DNA from: Cyclobacteriaceae bacterium
GTDB taxonomy: Bacteria > Bacteroidota > Bacteroidia > Cytophagales > Cyclobacteriaceae
Reading direction: 5' to 3'
Assembly: GCA_030589835.1 (NCBI GenBank)
Contig: JAUUZS010000195.1
Span: 1-7,551 of the forward strand
DNA length: 7,551 nt
The notes under the pieces were generated by a model. The model searched no databases and had not been told where the DNA came from. It saw only the letters and a program-made list of their open reading frames with translations. The position numbers were made by a program, and so were the translations under genes. Shown here piece after piece: positions 1 to 7,551 of the stretch; position 1 is the first letter of the stretch, and every line of letters begins with the position of its first letter.

Positions 1-618
1 ATCAACTGGAATGAAGAGTGGGAAAAGAACTTTGAACCGGTTTATATTGAGGATAAGGTTCAGATCAGGGCGACCTTTCATGAACCTCAGGCAAATTATA
101 AATATGATATTCTTATAAATCCCAAAATGGCATTTGGTACCGGACACCATGAAACAACTCAGCTGATTGTCGCAGAGCAATTGACTATAAATCACAAGGG
201 TAAATGTGTATTGGATGTTGGAACAGGAACAGGAGTGTTGGCAATAATGGCCTATAAATTAGGAGCTAAGACACTTACAGCCACAGATGTTGACGACTGG
301 TGTATAGACAACAGCAGGGAAAATCTGGAGTTGAATCAAGTCAAGAAATATGAAATATTACAAGGAACCATAGATAATCTTACATTACCTGAGCAATACG
401 ACATCGTATATGCAAACATCAATAAAAATGTTTTACTGGCTGAAATACCTTTTTACAGTGAGTTGATAAAAGACAATGGAATTATCGTGCTAAGTGGCTT
501 TTATTCCGAAGATATTGATGATTTGAAAGAAAAGGCGGCTGAAAATAATTTGCATTTCCTGCACAAGAATATACGAAATAATTGGGCAATGATACGCTTG
601 AGTAAAGCAAAAACATAA
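1..618 (+). CDS. prmA: Ribosomal protein L11 methyltransferase, 5'-truncated by the window edge
   Basis: PrmA is a cytoplasmic, SAM-dependent methyltransferase that methylates ribosomal protein L11. The frame is open from base 1, and 205 residues are visible before the TAA at 616-618. Numbering from base 1, they include the PrmA signature MAFGTGHHETT (residues 43-53), SAM-binding motif I VLDVGTGTG (70-78), the acidic motif TATDVD (93-98) that would contact the SAM ribose, the post-motif-II segment YANINKNVL (137-145) and the late strand LSGFYSED (164-171). The whole catalytic Rossmann domain is therefore present. E. coli PrmA has 293 residues, so roughly 70-90 N-terminal residues, the L11-recognition domain, should lie upstream. 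The ATG at 127 is the methionine of the signature and not the start, because the preceding 42 codons, including WNEEWEKNF, read as the normal PrmA linker. No frameshift or missing catalytic element is seen. The identification is firm. Confidence 0.96.
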   Translation: MNWNEEWEKNFEPVYIEDKVQIRATFHEPQANYKYDILINPKMAFGTGHHETTQLIVAEQLTINHKGKCVLDVGTGTGVLAIMAYKLGAKTLTATDVDDWCIDNSRENLELNQVKKYEILQGTIDNLTLPEQYDIVYANINKNVLLAEIPFYSELIKDNGIIVLSGFYSEDIDDLKEKAAENNLHFLHKNIRNNWAMIRLSKAKT

Positions 619-833
619 TTACCTATTTCAATTTAGCGTTATTATCCCTGAAAACATATCTGGTTAATGTTTATCATAATCTGAAATCAAGTTGTATGGT
701 AATAATTGCTAAATTGTCAACTTTTCTGATCACAAGGTGTTTATTCATCAACACATGAAACAGGCCATAACTGAGGAGCACAAAAGAAAGAGAAAAATCT
801 GCAAATGGAAACTTTTCAACAAAATATGAACCC

Positions 834-3800
834 ATGAAAAGGGTCTTCAATCTTATACTGTTTTTAAGTTTTGCAAATGCCGCCATTTGTCAACATATAG
901 TATTAAATGATTCGGTATCCTCCTTTGGTCTCAATCTGGCCACTTTCCTCGAACGCACCAAAAACAGCGAAGCTGCTAGCATAGGGCAGGATTTTAATGC
1001 CCTTTGGCCTGAATCATTTTCTGCCGATCAACAAGCAGAGATCATGGATCTTGCTATAAGATTACAAGAATTAAACCGCCCGACGATCCCCTATCAGCGA
1101 GACCTCTTCGGAGCACTGACCGCCGGAGTAAACCTGGCAGGGCTTTCTGGTGAAAAAATGGATGATTTCCTGAGCATGCTTTCTCAATCACTTGATCAAA
1201 GCACACCAAGAAATTTTTCACGTGAACTGATAAATCTAAGGACATTCTTCGAGCATGAAGCCTTGCACTTCACAAGGTATAATAGCTTATATGCCTATAA
1301 TGCCGATTACGAATTTGAATTTGTGGGATCAGCACCAGACCCGACTTACGAAGAGATCATTAAAGAAAAAGCTGCAGAAGAGGAAGTAGAACCGGAGGTT
1401 GCCGACGACGACGGATGGGGCGATGACACTGACGATGGATGGGGCGATGATACCGATAATGGTTGGGGTGATGACACCGACGATGGCTGGGGCGATGACA
1501 ATAATGCTCAGGAAGAAGACGATCTGCAATGGGCCGTTGTCCTGGAAAATGAAAATGCTATGCTGAACCTCGATGAAACGACCATGGATATCGAAATGCC
1601 CGAACAATCAGGAGCGCTTATCATCTTTAATCATGTCGATCTGGTGATGGTGACCAAATATGACTCAGCAACATTGCTAGGGACTCAGGGAACATTTTTA
1701 TTGGATAAGTATTTGTTTGTTGGTGAAGAGGGGAAATTTGATTGGACTGCAGCAGGTAAAGGAGAGGAAATTTATGTAAACCTTGATAAATATAGTTTTA
1801 ATACGCGCACACCCTATTTGGATGCGGCCAATGCAAAACTCTCGTATAGCGGAAAAATCAGCGATGAAGTTAATGGTTATTTTGAGTTTAAAAGTGTAAA
1901 GCACCGTGAAGCTGAAGATTCAAAATATCCTAAATTTATCTCCTATGAGAATAATCATCATCTTGTAAATCTCGGCGATGAAAACCTTGTTTATATCGGT
2001 GGTATTGCCCTTGAAGGCTCCAGGCTAATCGGAGCCTCTGCCTATGGAAGGGAATCTAAAATGGAATTATCAAGTGAAGAAGGCAGGAAATTCAAGGTTT
2101 TATCGCGCTTATTCAATTTTCAGGATTCCGTCATCACCTCATACAACTCCAAAGTCACCGTTTTTCATGGGAGAGATTCTATTACCCACCCATCAGTAAT
2201 GACCAGATTTTATGCCAATGAAAAAAGATTTGTAGCCATCAAAGATCATAACGGGTATAATTTAAGAGCTTTCAACGCTTCGTATTATAACATGAGCATA
2301 GAGGCCGACATGATCAATTGGGATATGAAAAGTGATAGCTTGGATATCACTATAATGAATGCCAAAAGTATGCTTCCAGCATATTTCAAATCAACGGCAT
2401 ATTACGAATTTGAGGAAATCAAGGAACTTTCAGGAATATATAATTTCAATCCTCTGCTTGTAGTTTACAGCTATGGTGCAAAGCGAAAATCCCGGGAGTT
2501 TTTTCTCTCCAACCTTGTTAATGATCTTAAATTGAATGAGAAGGCGCTTCGTGGAGCTATGCTACAATTGATGTATCTTGATTTTATTGAGTACGAAGAT
2601 GCTGGAGGAAGGATATATCTCAAAGACAAAGCGATTCATTATATAAGGTCAAAAAGCAAAAGAAAGGACTATGATGACCTGCTTATTTCATCATTATCAT
2701 CAAATAAGCCAAATGCTACCCTTAAGCTCGATACAGATGAAATGACCGTCAGAGGAATTGATAAATTTTTTATTAGCCAGACACTTGATGTTTATATATA
2801 TCCAAATGATAATGAAATTACGCTACTAAAAAACCGGGATTTCAAGTTTGACGGGCGTTTATTTGCTGGAAATTTTGAGTTTGTCGGAAGAAATTTCACC
2901 TTCAGATATGATAGCTTTTTAGTAGACTTGCTTAATATTGATTCAATAAAATTTTATGTGGACGGGGAAGGGCAATATGAAAAAAAACAGGTGGACAACA
3001 AGTTGGTTTCACTCGAAAACACGGATAATGAATCCATAAAATTTACAGAGAATAATAGTACCAGAGGTACGGTATATATAAATAAACCCAATAATAAATC
3101 TGGAAATAAAATGTTCCCTGCCTACCCTATATTCGATGCCGACAGGGGGGCAATTGTTTATTTTGAAGGGGAGGATGTCCTTGGGGGTGCCTATGATAAA
3201 TCGGTGTATTTCATTGTACCACCATTTGGAATTGACAGCCTGAGCAGTAGCGATCCTGCAGCAATAGGCTTTGCCGGAACTTTCGTTACCGGAGATATCG
3301 TACCGCAATTTGATGAAACCCTTAAAATTATGTCTGATAATTCTATGGGTTTCGAGCATTCCATTCCTCATAATGGATATCAACTTTATGGAGGTACGGG
3401 AAGAGTTTACCAAAAACTCCAACTTGATAAAGCTGGCCTTGTCGGTTCCGGAGAAATAAAATACCTGAGCAGTACTTCGCAATCCGAAAATTATGTTTTC
3501 TATCTCGACTCTATGGTAACAGACGGCACCAGTTTTAACATAGAAGAGGGTATCCTCAACGGCGCATCATTTCCAGATATTCAAACCGATAATTACCACA
3601 TGAAATGGACTCCCAGGGAAGACCACATGATTGTAGAAAATAAGTTGGATAGCTTCAGGTTATATGATAATTCTGCTGCACTCGATGGATTTATCGACCT
3701 AAGCAAAGATGGGATAAATGGTGGAGGTACCATGGCCACAAGGGGATTTGAGTCCAGTTCTGAAGAATTCACCTTTTCACAAACTGATTTGCTGGCCGAA

Positions 3801-5903
3801 CACTCATTTTTTGAACTGGCATCGGACAATCCCGACAAACCATTACTAAGAGGCGATGATATTAAGTTGGAATTTGATTTCAATCTTGATATTGCTGACA
3901 TCAGTCCAGAAGTAGAAGGGGAAGCAGCAATTGAATTTCCTTACGCACAAATTAAAACCTCTATTCACAAAGCACAGTGGAATCTCCGGGAACAAAAAGT
4001 ATATATGACCAAACCTCCCGAAGTCGCTCTCGAAAATTCCTATTTTTATGCTACCAGAAAAGAGCTGGACTCCCTGGCCTTCAATGCCGATGCGGCAGAG
4101 TACGACCTGCAGACCAGTGAGCTAAAGGTATCAGGAATTCCATATATTATTGTTGGAGATGCAATGATTACCCCTCAAAACAATGAAGTACTCATTCTGG
4201 AAAATGCCCAGCTGGGGGTTTTATATAATACCACAATTGTCATCGATACCCTAAATGCTTACCACAGGCTGATCGATGGAACAATTCAAATTCATTCCAG
4301 GACTAAATTTTCAGGAGATGCTACCTACGAATTTGTGAATGCGCTTAAAGATACTTTCAACATTAAGTTTGGGAAATTTGAACTTTGGAAAGATCCTGAA
4401 ATTAGAAACGATCAATTGCAAACCGTTTCCAGCGGAATCATTAGGCCGGAAGACCAACTGATAATATCGGAAGGCATGTATTATAAAGGCGATGTGACCA
4501 TGTATGCACGGCATCCGGCACTGGAACTAGAGGGCTATGTTCAATTTAATCTTCCATCTCGTCAAGTCAATGATACCTGGGTAGTTTATTCCAGTATGGA
4601 CGAGGAAACTCAGGACGTGATGTTCCCTTTTAGTCAGGCTACTACAGAAAAGGGAAGGTTACTCAATGCAGGCCTGCATTTCGGAGGTCTGAACAATGAA
4701 CTGTACGGCACATTTGCTGAAGACAAGCGAATGGATATTGATGAAGATTTTTTCAAACCCGATGGTATAGTTAGTTTTAATTCTGAAAGAGGAATGTTCA
4801 TGATTGAGGATACCGCCAAAGCATATGGAAACAAATTCAGCGGAAAGGTTTTTGGTTATAACGATGCCACCGGACAAGTTGAATTTGAAGGGCCAGTAAA
4901 TTTTGTGGAATCAACTGACGATGCACGCCTTACCGCTTCCGGAATCGGAAGTGGCAACATCAATGATGGGTCGTTTCAAATAAATTCGCTCCTAAAGTTT
5001 GATTATAAACTTCCTAATCAGGCACTTATGGTGATGGCCGCTGATCTTTTTGAGGTAATAGAAAATTTTGGAGCACCGGAAGCAGAAAATAATCCGGATG
5101 CATTTTTATACAAAATAGCTGAATTAATAGGAGAAAGGGCTACAGTAGAATATGATAGAAGAAATCAGGAAGAGTACTTGCCAATTGCGTCTTTTACCCC
5201 AAAAATGGCAGGGAGCCTGGTGTTTTCAAATGTAGATTTGGAATGGTCGCCAACCCATAATGCCTGGTATAGCAAAAATCAAGTTGGGCTGTCAAATATA
5301 CTCAGATCAGATATTAATGCCTTAATTGACGGGTTTATTGAAATAAAACGATCCGACGAAAAAGGAACCGTCATGAACATATTTATTCAGGCATCTTCAG
5401 ACTGTTGGTATTTTTTAGGTTTCGAAGATAATAGGTTGATGATCTATTCTTCCAATATTGATTTTCTTGATATCATTGCTTCAAAAAGCAAAATTGATAA
5501 AGTGGGCTTTGGTGAGTTTGCTTTTGTGGAAGCCGACCTCCCGGACGTATTGAAATTTGTGGATCGGTTCCGTTCTGATTATCTAGGCATAAATGAGCCT
5601 TACGAAATCAACGTGCCTGAAGAAGAAGTAACAGAAAATTTTGATTTTCTTGAAATTCCTGTCGATAACACCGAAGATGGCGATGTGCTTCCCTTTGAAA
5701 TTGAAGACAATACCGGGGAAGTAGAGGATCTCACGGAGAATGAAAATGGGTTTATTGAGGATATAGAAGACACTACTGAAGAAAGTGTATCTGAGGAAAT
5801 ACAACCCGAGGAGCCGGAACCAATGACCGAAGAGGATCTCCTTAATCCAATAGAACCGGAAACTAATGAAACAGAAGAGGAAGATGATGATGAAGGGTTT
5901 TAA
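834..5903 (+). CDS. Giant exported beta-rich protein of unknown function (1,689 aa)
   Basis: No function can be assigned. Residues 1-20 form a Sec signal peptide (MKR, hydrophobic core VFNLILFLSFANA, then AICQ). Isoleucine before Cys19 argues against a lipobox, so this is probably not a lipoprotein. Residues about 30-155 look alpha-helical. Residues 160-230 are an acidic linker with four DDGWGDDT-type repeats. Residues about 235-540 and 625-1580 are dominated by alternating beta-strand patterns, separated by a helical, winged-helix-like island (about 545-605). Residues 1591-1689 contain 43 Asp/Glu and no Lys/Arg. The only cysteine I see outside the signal peptide is Cys1524. Segments such as ADISPEVEGEAAIEFPYAQ (1021-1039) and TRKELDSLAFNADAAEYD (1074-1091) recall, from memory, a family of giant hypothetical proteins in Bacteroidota. 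Residues 1084-1170 resemble LptA/OstA-type repeats. No type IX secretion C-terminal domain is seen, so a periplasmic or outer-membrane-associated location is likely. The start is the first ATG after an in-frame stop at 768. There is no clear Shine-Dalgarno, as is usual in this phylum. Confidence 0.93.
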   Translation: MKRVFNLILFLSFANAAICQHIVLNDSVSSFGLNLATFLERTKNSEAASIGQDFNALWPESFSADQQAEIMDLAIRLQELNRPTIPYQRDLFGALTAGVNLAGLSGEKMDDFLSMLSQSLDQSTPRNFSRELINLRTFFEHEALHFTRYNSLYAYNADYEFEFVGSAPDPTYEEIIKEKAAEEEVEPEVADDDGWGDDTDDGWGDDTDNGWGDDTDDGWGDDNNAQEEDDLQWAVVLENENAMLNLDETTMDIEMPEQSGALIIFNHVDLVMVTKYDSATLLGTQGTFLLDKYLFVGEEGKFDWTAAGKGEEIYVNLDKYSFNTRTPYLDAANAKLSYSGKISDEVNGYFEFKSVKHREAEDSKYPKFISYENNHHLVNLGDENLVYIGGIALEGSRLIGASAYGRESKMELSSEEGRKFKVLSRLFNFQDSVITSYNSKVTVFHGRDSITHPSVMTRFYANEKRFVAIKDHNGYNLRAFNASYYNMSIEADMINWDMKSDSLDITIMNAKSMLPAYFKSTAYYEFEEIKELSGIYNFNPLLVVYSYGAKRKSREFFLSNLVNDLKLNEKALRGAMLQLMYLDFIEYEDAGGRIYLKDKAIHYIRSKSKRKDYDDLLISSLSSNKPNATLKLDTDEMTVRGIDKFFISQTLDVYIYPNDNEITLLKNRDFKFDGRLFAGNFEFVGRNFTFRYDSFLVDLLNIDSIKFYVDGEGQYEKKQVDNKLVSLENTDNESIKFTENNSTRGTVYINKPNNKSGNKMFPAYPIFDADRGAIVYFEGEDVLGGAYDKSVYFIVPPFGIDSLSSSDPAAIGFAGTFVTGDIVPQFDETLKIMSDNSMGFEHSIPHNGYQLYGGTGRVYQKLQLDKAGLVGSGEIKYLSSTSQSENYVFYLDSMVTDGTSFNIEEGILNGASFPDIQTDNYHMKWTPREDHMIVENKLDSFRLYDNSAALDGFIDLSKDGINGGGTMATRGFESSSEEFTFSQTDLLAEHSFFELASDNPDKPLLRGDDIKLEFDFNLDIADISPEVEGEAAIEFPYAQIKTSIHKAQWNLREQKVYMTKPPEVALENSYFYATRKELDSLAFNADAAEYDLQTSELKVSGIPYIIVGDAMITPQNNEVLILENAQLGVLYNTTIVIDTLNAYHRLIDGTIQIHSRTKFSGDATYEFVNALKDTFNIKFGKFELWKDPEIRNDQLQTVSSGIIRPEDQLIISEGMYYKGDVTMYARHPALELEGYVQFNLPSRQVNDTWVVYSSMDEETQDVMFPFSQATTEKGRLLNAGLHFGGLNNELYGTFAEDKRMDIDEDFFKPDGIVSFNSERGMFMIEDTAKAYGNKFSGKVFGYNDATGQVEFEGPVNFVESTDDARLTASGIGSGNINDGSFQINSLLKFDYKLPNQALMVMAADLFEVIENFGAPEAENNPDAFLYKIAELIGERATVEYDRRNQEEYLPIASFTPKMAGSLVFSNVDLEWSPTHNAWYSKNQVGLSNILRSDINALIDGFIEIKRSDEKGTVMNIFIQASSDCWYFLGFEDNRLMIYSSNIDFLDIIASKSKIDKVGFGEFAFVEADLPDVLKFVDRFRSDYLGINEPYEINVPEEEVTENFDFLEIPVDNTEDGDVLPFEIEDNTGEVEDLTENENGFIEDIEDTTEESVSEEIQPEEPEPMTEEDLLNPIEPETNETEEEDDDEGF
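1407..1502 (+). repeat. Four-unit 24-bp in-frame tandem repeat encoding DDGWGDDT
   Basis: Four consecutive 24-base units encode DDGWGDDT, DDGWGDDT, DNGWGDDT and DDGWGDDN (residues 192-223 of the giant protein). The units differ mostly at third codon positions; for example glycine is GGA, GGA, GGT and GGC at the same place in the four units. The protein repeat has therefore been kept while the DNA drifted, so this is not a very recent slippage product. It sits in the acidic linker between the helical N-terminal domain and the beta-rich body. It is probably disordered, and could bind divalent cations or act as a spacer. Confidence 0.95.
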
Positions 5904-5957
5904 CCACCATATTCTAAAAGCTTCTCCCTCAAATTAGTTGGGAAGATAAAATTCGTT

Positions 5958-7551
5958 TTACTCTGTTCTTGAAATCTCAACTCTTCGGTTTTTTTCTCTT
6001 CCCTGCTCAGTTTCGTTTGATGCAATTGGATTTTGTGAACCAAATCCCTCGATTTCAAAACGTGTTGCCGGCATGCCACTTTCAATAAAATAATTTAACA
6101 CAGATTGAGCTCTTCGTTCTGATAAACCAAGATTAAACTGCTCAGAGCCTACATTGTCCGTAAACCCGGATATCTTCAATTTAACCGAAGGGGTGACTTT
6201 TAAATAGGCAGTAATTTTATCTAAAATGGGATGTGCCGTTTCGTGTAAATAATCAGAGCCAAAATCAAATAATGCCAGGTTTTCTATGATCAGTTTTTTC
6301 ATGGAGCCAGATATAAAATCCTCTACACTACTGCTGGAGGTATTGTCTTTCTCTACTTCTGTTTTTTGAATTCCTCCCACCTTTGATAAGGAAATAATTC
6401 GCTTGATTTCCCTGAAATCCGCTTCATCTACCAGGTCAATATGGGCGGTATTACTCGCATATCCTCCTGCCTCTGATACGTAGTCATAAGCAGATCCGGC
6501 AGGAAGCAAAATTTCATATTCTCCGGTAAGTGAATCAGAAAGGGTGAATCCGACATCTGAGTTTTCGGGTAGTAGCTTAAATGAAATTTTTGCACCGATA
6601 CCTTTTTCAGTCGAGGAGTCAATTACTTTTCCTGTTATGCTCACTACAGGCGCCGGCTGATAGAAAATAGGCATGGCTATTTTATAAATATCACTATTGC
6701 TTTCTTCCTTTGTTTTGGAATAATATGCAAATTTACCGGAAGGAGGGATGTTAAAAAACACATCATCACCTACCGAATTGATTTCCGGGCCAAGATTTTC
6801 CGGTTCAGTCCAATTGGTCCAGGTATCATCCAAACGACGGCTAATATATACATCACTACCTCCATAGCCACTAAAACCTTTTGAAGAAAAGTATATGGTC
6901 TCATTATCGGCAGCAAGGTAGGGAGACGATTCCATATCGACGGTATTAATATCGTTGCCTAGGTTGAGGGGCTCTGTCCACTTATTATCTTTTTGCAGGA
7001 AGCTGACAAAAATGTCTTTCTTTCCAAATGCATCAAAACGATCAATTGCCATAACCAACACTTTCCTGTTGTTGGCGAGAAAATAATTGCCATCCGTAGT
7101 TTCTATATTAGCATTGATGATATCCAGCGGCTCTGGCCTGCCCCACCCATCGCTGGTCTTTGATGACACTGAAACCCCCGGCTTCATTTTATTTCCTTTT
7201 GTATATTCATTGCCCAATAATACCGTCATGGCATTGCCATCAGGAGTAATGGAGCTTATATAGTTTGCTCCTTTATTATTGAGCTTAGTTCCAAGATTTT
7301 TTGATTTTTCCCATTTTCCTGTTTCATCATTAAATTCTGAATACCAGATGTCATTATCATCCTTTGTGCCACCAATGTTATCGGGATGGTTGGCGCGGCT
7401 GTAATATAATGTTTTTCCATCGGGGGCGATCATAGGCCTGGTTTCCTGATATGCGCTATTTACATTGTCACTCAGTCTTTCCACCGCAATATCTTCGATA
7501 AGATTTTGAGGTTGTTCGATGATGATCTTTATGGGTTTTTTTGATCCGGAT
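5958..7551 (-). CDS. PD40 beta-propeller / regulatory-like domain / OmpA protein, 5'-truncated by the window edge (PorE-like architecture)
   Basis: The frame is open to the right edge, and 530 complete codons (7550 down to the TAA at 5960-5958) are visible. A GTG at 7484-7482 could be read as a start, but it lies in continuous coding sequence (IEDIAVERLSDNVNS), so the true start is outside the window. Numbering from that Val: PD40/WD40-like propeller blades lie at about 16-270 (RPMIAPDGKTLYYSR, SSPYLAADNETIYFSS, GGSDVYISR). A carboxypeptidase-regulatory-like beta-sandwich follows at 280-345 (ITGKVIDSSTEKGIGAKI), then a Ser/Asp/Glu-rich linker at 367-390 and an OmpA C-terminal domain at 397-506. 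In the last, FTDNVG with Asp443 and LSERRA with Arg458 have the identity and 15-residue spacing of the diaminopimelate-binding pair known in OmpA-family domains. It should therefore anchor an outer-membrane or periplasmic assembly to peptidoglycan. The domain order matches PorE, the type IX secretion peptidoglycan tether, but Bacteroidota carry many paralogues, so orthology is not claimed. Any signal peptide or TPR domain would be off-window. Confidence 0.93.
   Translation of the reverse strand, partial: SGSKKPIKIIIEQPQNLIEDIAVERLSDNVNSAYQETRPMIAPDGKTLYYSRANHPDNIGGTKDDNDIWYSEFNDETGKWEKSKNLGTKLNNKGANYISSITPDGNAMTVLLGNEYTKGNKMKPGVSVSSKTSDGWGRPEPLDIINANIETTDGNYFLANNRKVLVMAIDRFDAFGKKDIFVSFLQKDNKWTEPLNLGNDINTVDMESSPYLAADNETIYFSSKGFSGYGGSDVYISRRLDDTWTNWTEPENLGPEINSVGDDVFFNIPPSGKFAYYSKTKEESNSDIYKIAMPIFYQPAPVVSITGKVIDSSTEKGIGAKISFKLLPENSDVGFTLSDSLTGEYEILLPAGSAYDYVSEAGGYASNTAHIDLVDEADFREIKRIISLSKVGGIQKTEVEKDNTSSSSVEDFISGSMKKLIIENLALFDFGSDYLHETAHPILDKITAYLKVTPSVKLKISGFTDNVGSEQFNLGLSERRAQSVLNYFIESGMPATRFEIEGFGSQNPIASNETEQGREKNRRVEISRTE

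Noticed and set aside
619..833. Bacteroidota-type promoter (TTG ... TAnnTTTG) before the giant gene
   Set aside because: The best candidate, TTG at 692 with TAAATTGT at 710, has the wrong spacing and misses the TTTG end of the -7 element.
876..893. Lipoprotein signal (Cys19 of the giant protein)
   Set aside because: The residue before the cysteine is isoleucine, whereas a lipobox needs Gly, Ala or Ser there; a signal peptidase I site near AICQ fits better.
1407..1502. Thrombospondin type 3 (DxDxDG) calcium-binding repeats
   Set aside because: The units are acidic with Gly and Trp but lack the DxDxDG spacing and the Pro/Cys pattern of that family.
1329..1607. Minus-strand ORF with a repetitive hydrophobic protein (IIGIIAPSIVSVIAPSVV)
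   Set aside because: It is the antisense reading of the acidic DDGWGDDT repeat region; the hydrophobic periodicity is a by-product of the GAC/GAT codons on the other strand.
3009..3482. 157-codon minus-strand ORF opposite the giant gene
   Set aside because: It lies entirely within the giant gene's coding frame, has no recognisable domain or ribosome site, and the plus-strand reading is clearly the coding one.
5921..5945. Possible bidirectional terminator hairpin between the convergent genes (CTTctCCC ... GGGAAG)
   Set aside because: The stem is only six pairs with a two-base bulge and an 11-base loop. No proper T-run follows it on the plus strand and only a short TTTT on the minus strand, so it is too weak to annotate.
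7482..7484. GTG as the start codon of the OmpA-type gene
   Set aside because: The frame stays open for 22 further codons to the window edge with coherent coding sequence, and a start here would leave an exported protein with no signal peptide.

Overview
The window looks like chromosomal DNA from a member of the Bacteroidota, probably a Cytophagales-type marine or environmental lineage. The evidence is A+T-rich DNA, no convincing Shine-Dalgarno sites, a signal peptide ending in the AxCQ style common in this phylum, a PrmA with the wording expected for the phylum, and a beta-propeller/regulatory-domain/OmpA protein of the kind that is abundant there. The genus cannot be fixed from this sequence alone.

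Layout: bases 1-618 (+) hold the 3' part of prmA, the ribosomal protein L11 methyltransferase; its N-terminus lies left of the window. A 215-base gap follows (619-833), with no convincing promoter or terminator but a short basic upstream ORF. Bases 834-5903 (+) encode one very large exported protein of 1,689 residues with no named function. It has an N-terminal signal peptide, a helical N-terminal domain, an acidic tryptophan/glycine tandem repeat, a long beta-rich body containing a helical winged-helix-like island, and a strongly acidic C-terminal tail. Bases 5958-7551 (-) encode most of a cell-envelope protein with a PD40 beta-propeller, a carboxypeptidase-regulatory-like domain and a C-terminal OmpA peptidoglycan-binding domain. 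Its start lies right of the window. The last two genes are convergent and end 54 bases apart.

How the genes relate: prmA is a housekeeping gene and probably has no functional link to the others. The giant protein and the OmpA-type protein are both predicted to be in the envelope (periplasm or outer membrane), but they are on opposite strands and cannot share a transcript, so their adjacency is only weak evidence of a link. I see no mobile element, CRISPR array, tRNA or rRNA. The best candidate for undescribed biology is the giant protein, which from memory belongs to a conserved but uncharacterised Bacteroidota family. Its body contains stretches that read like the LptA/OstA type of beta-structure, which would be consistent with envelope lipid or polymer handling. 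That reading is inference.
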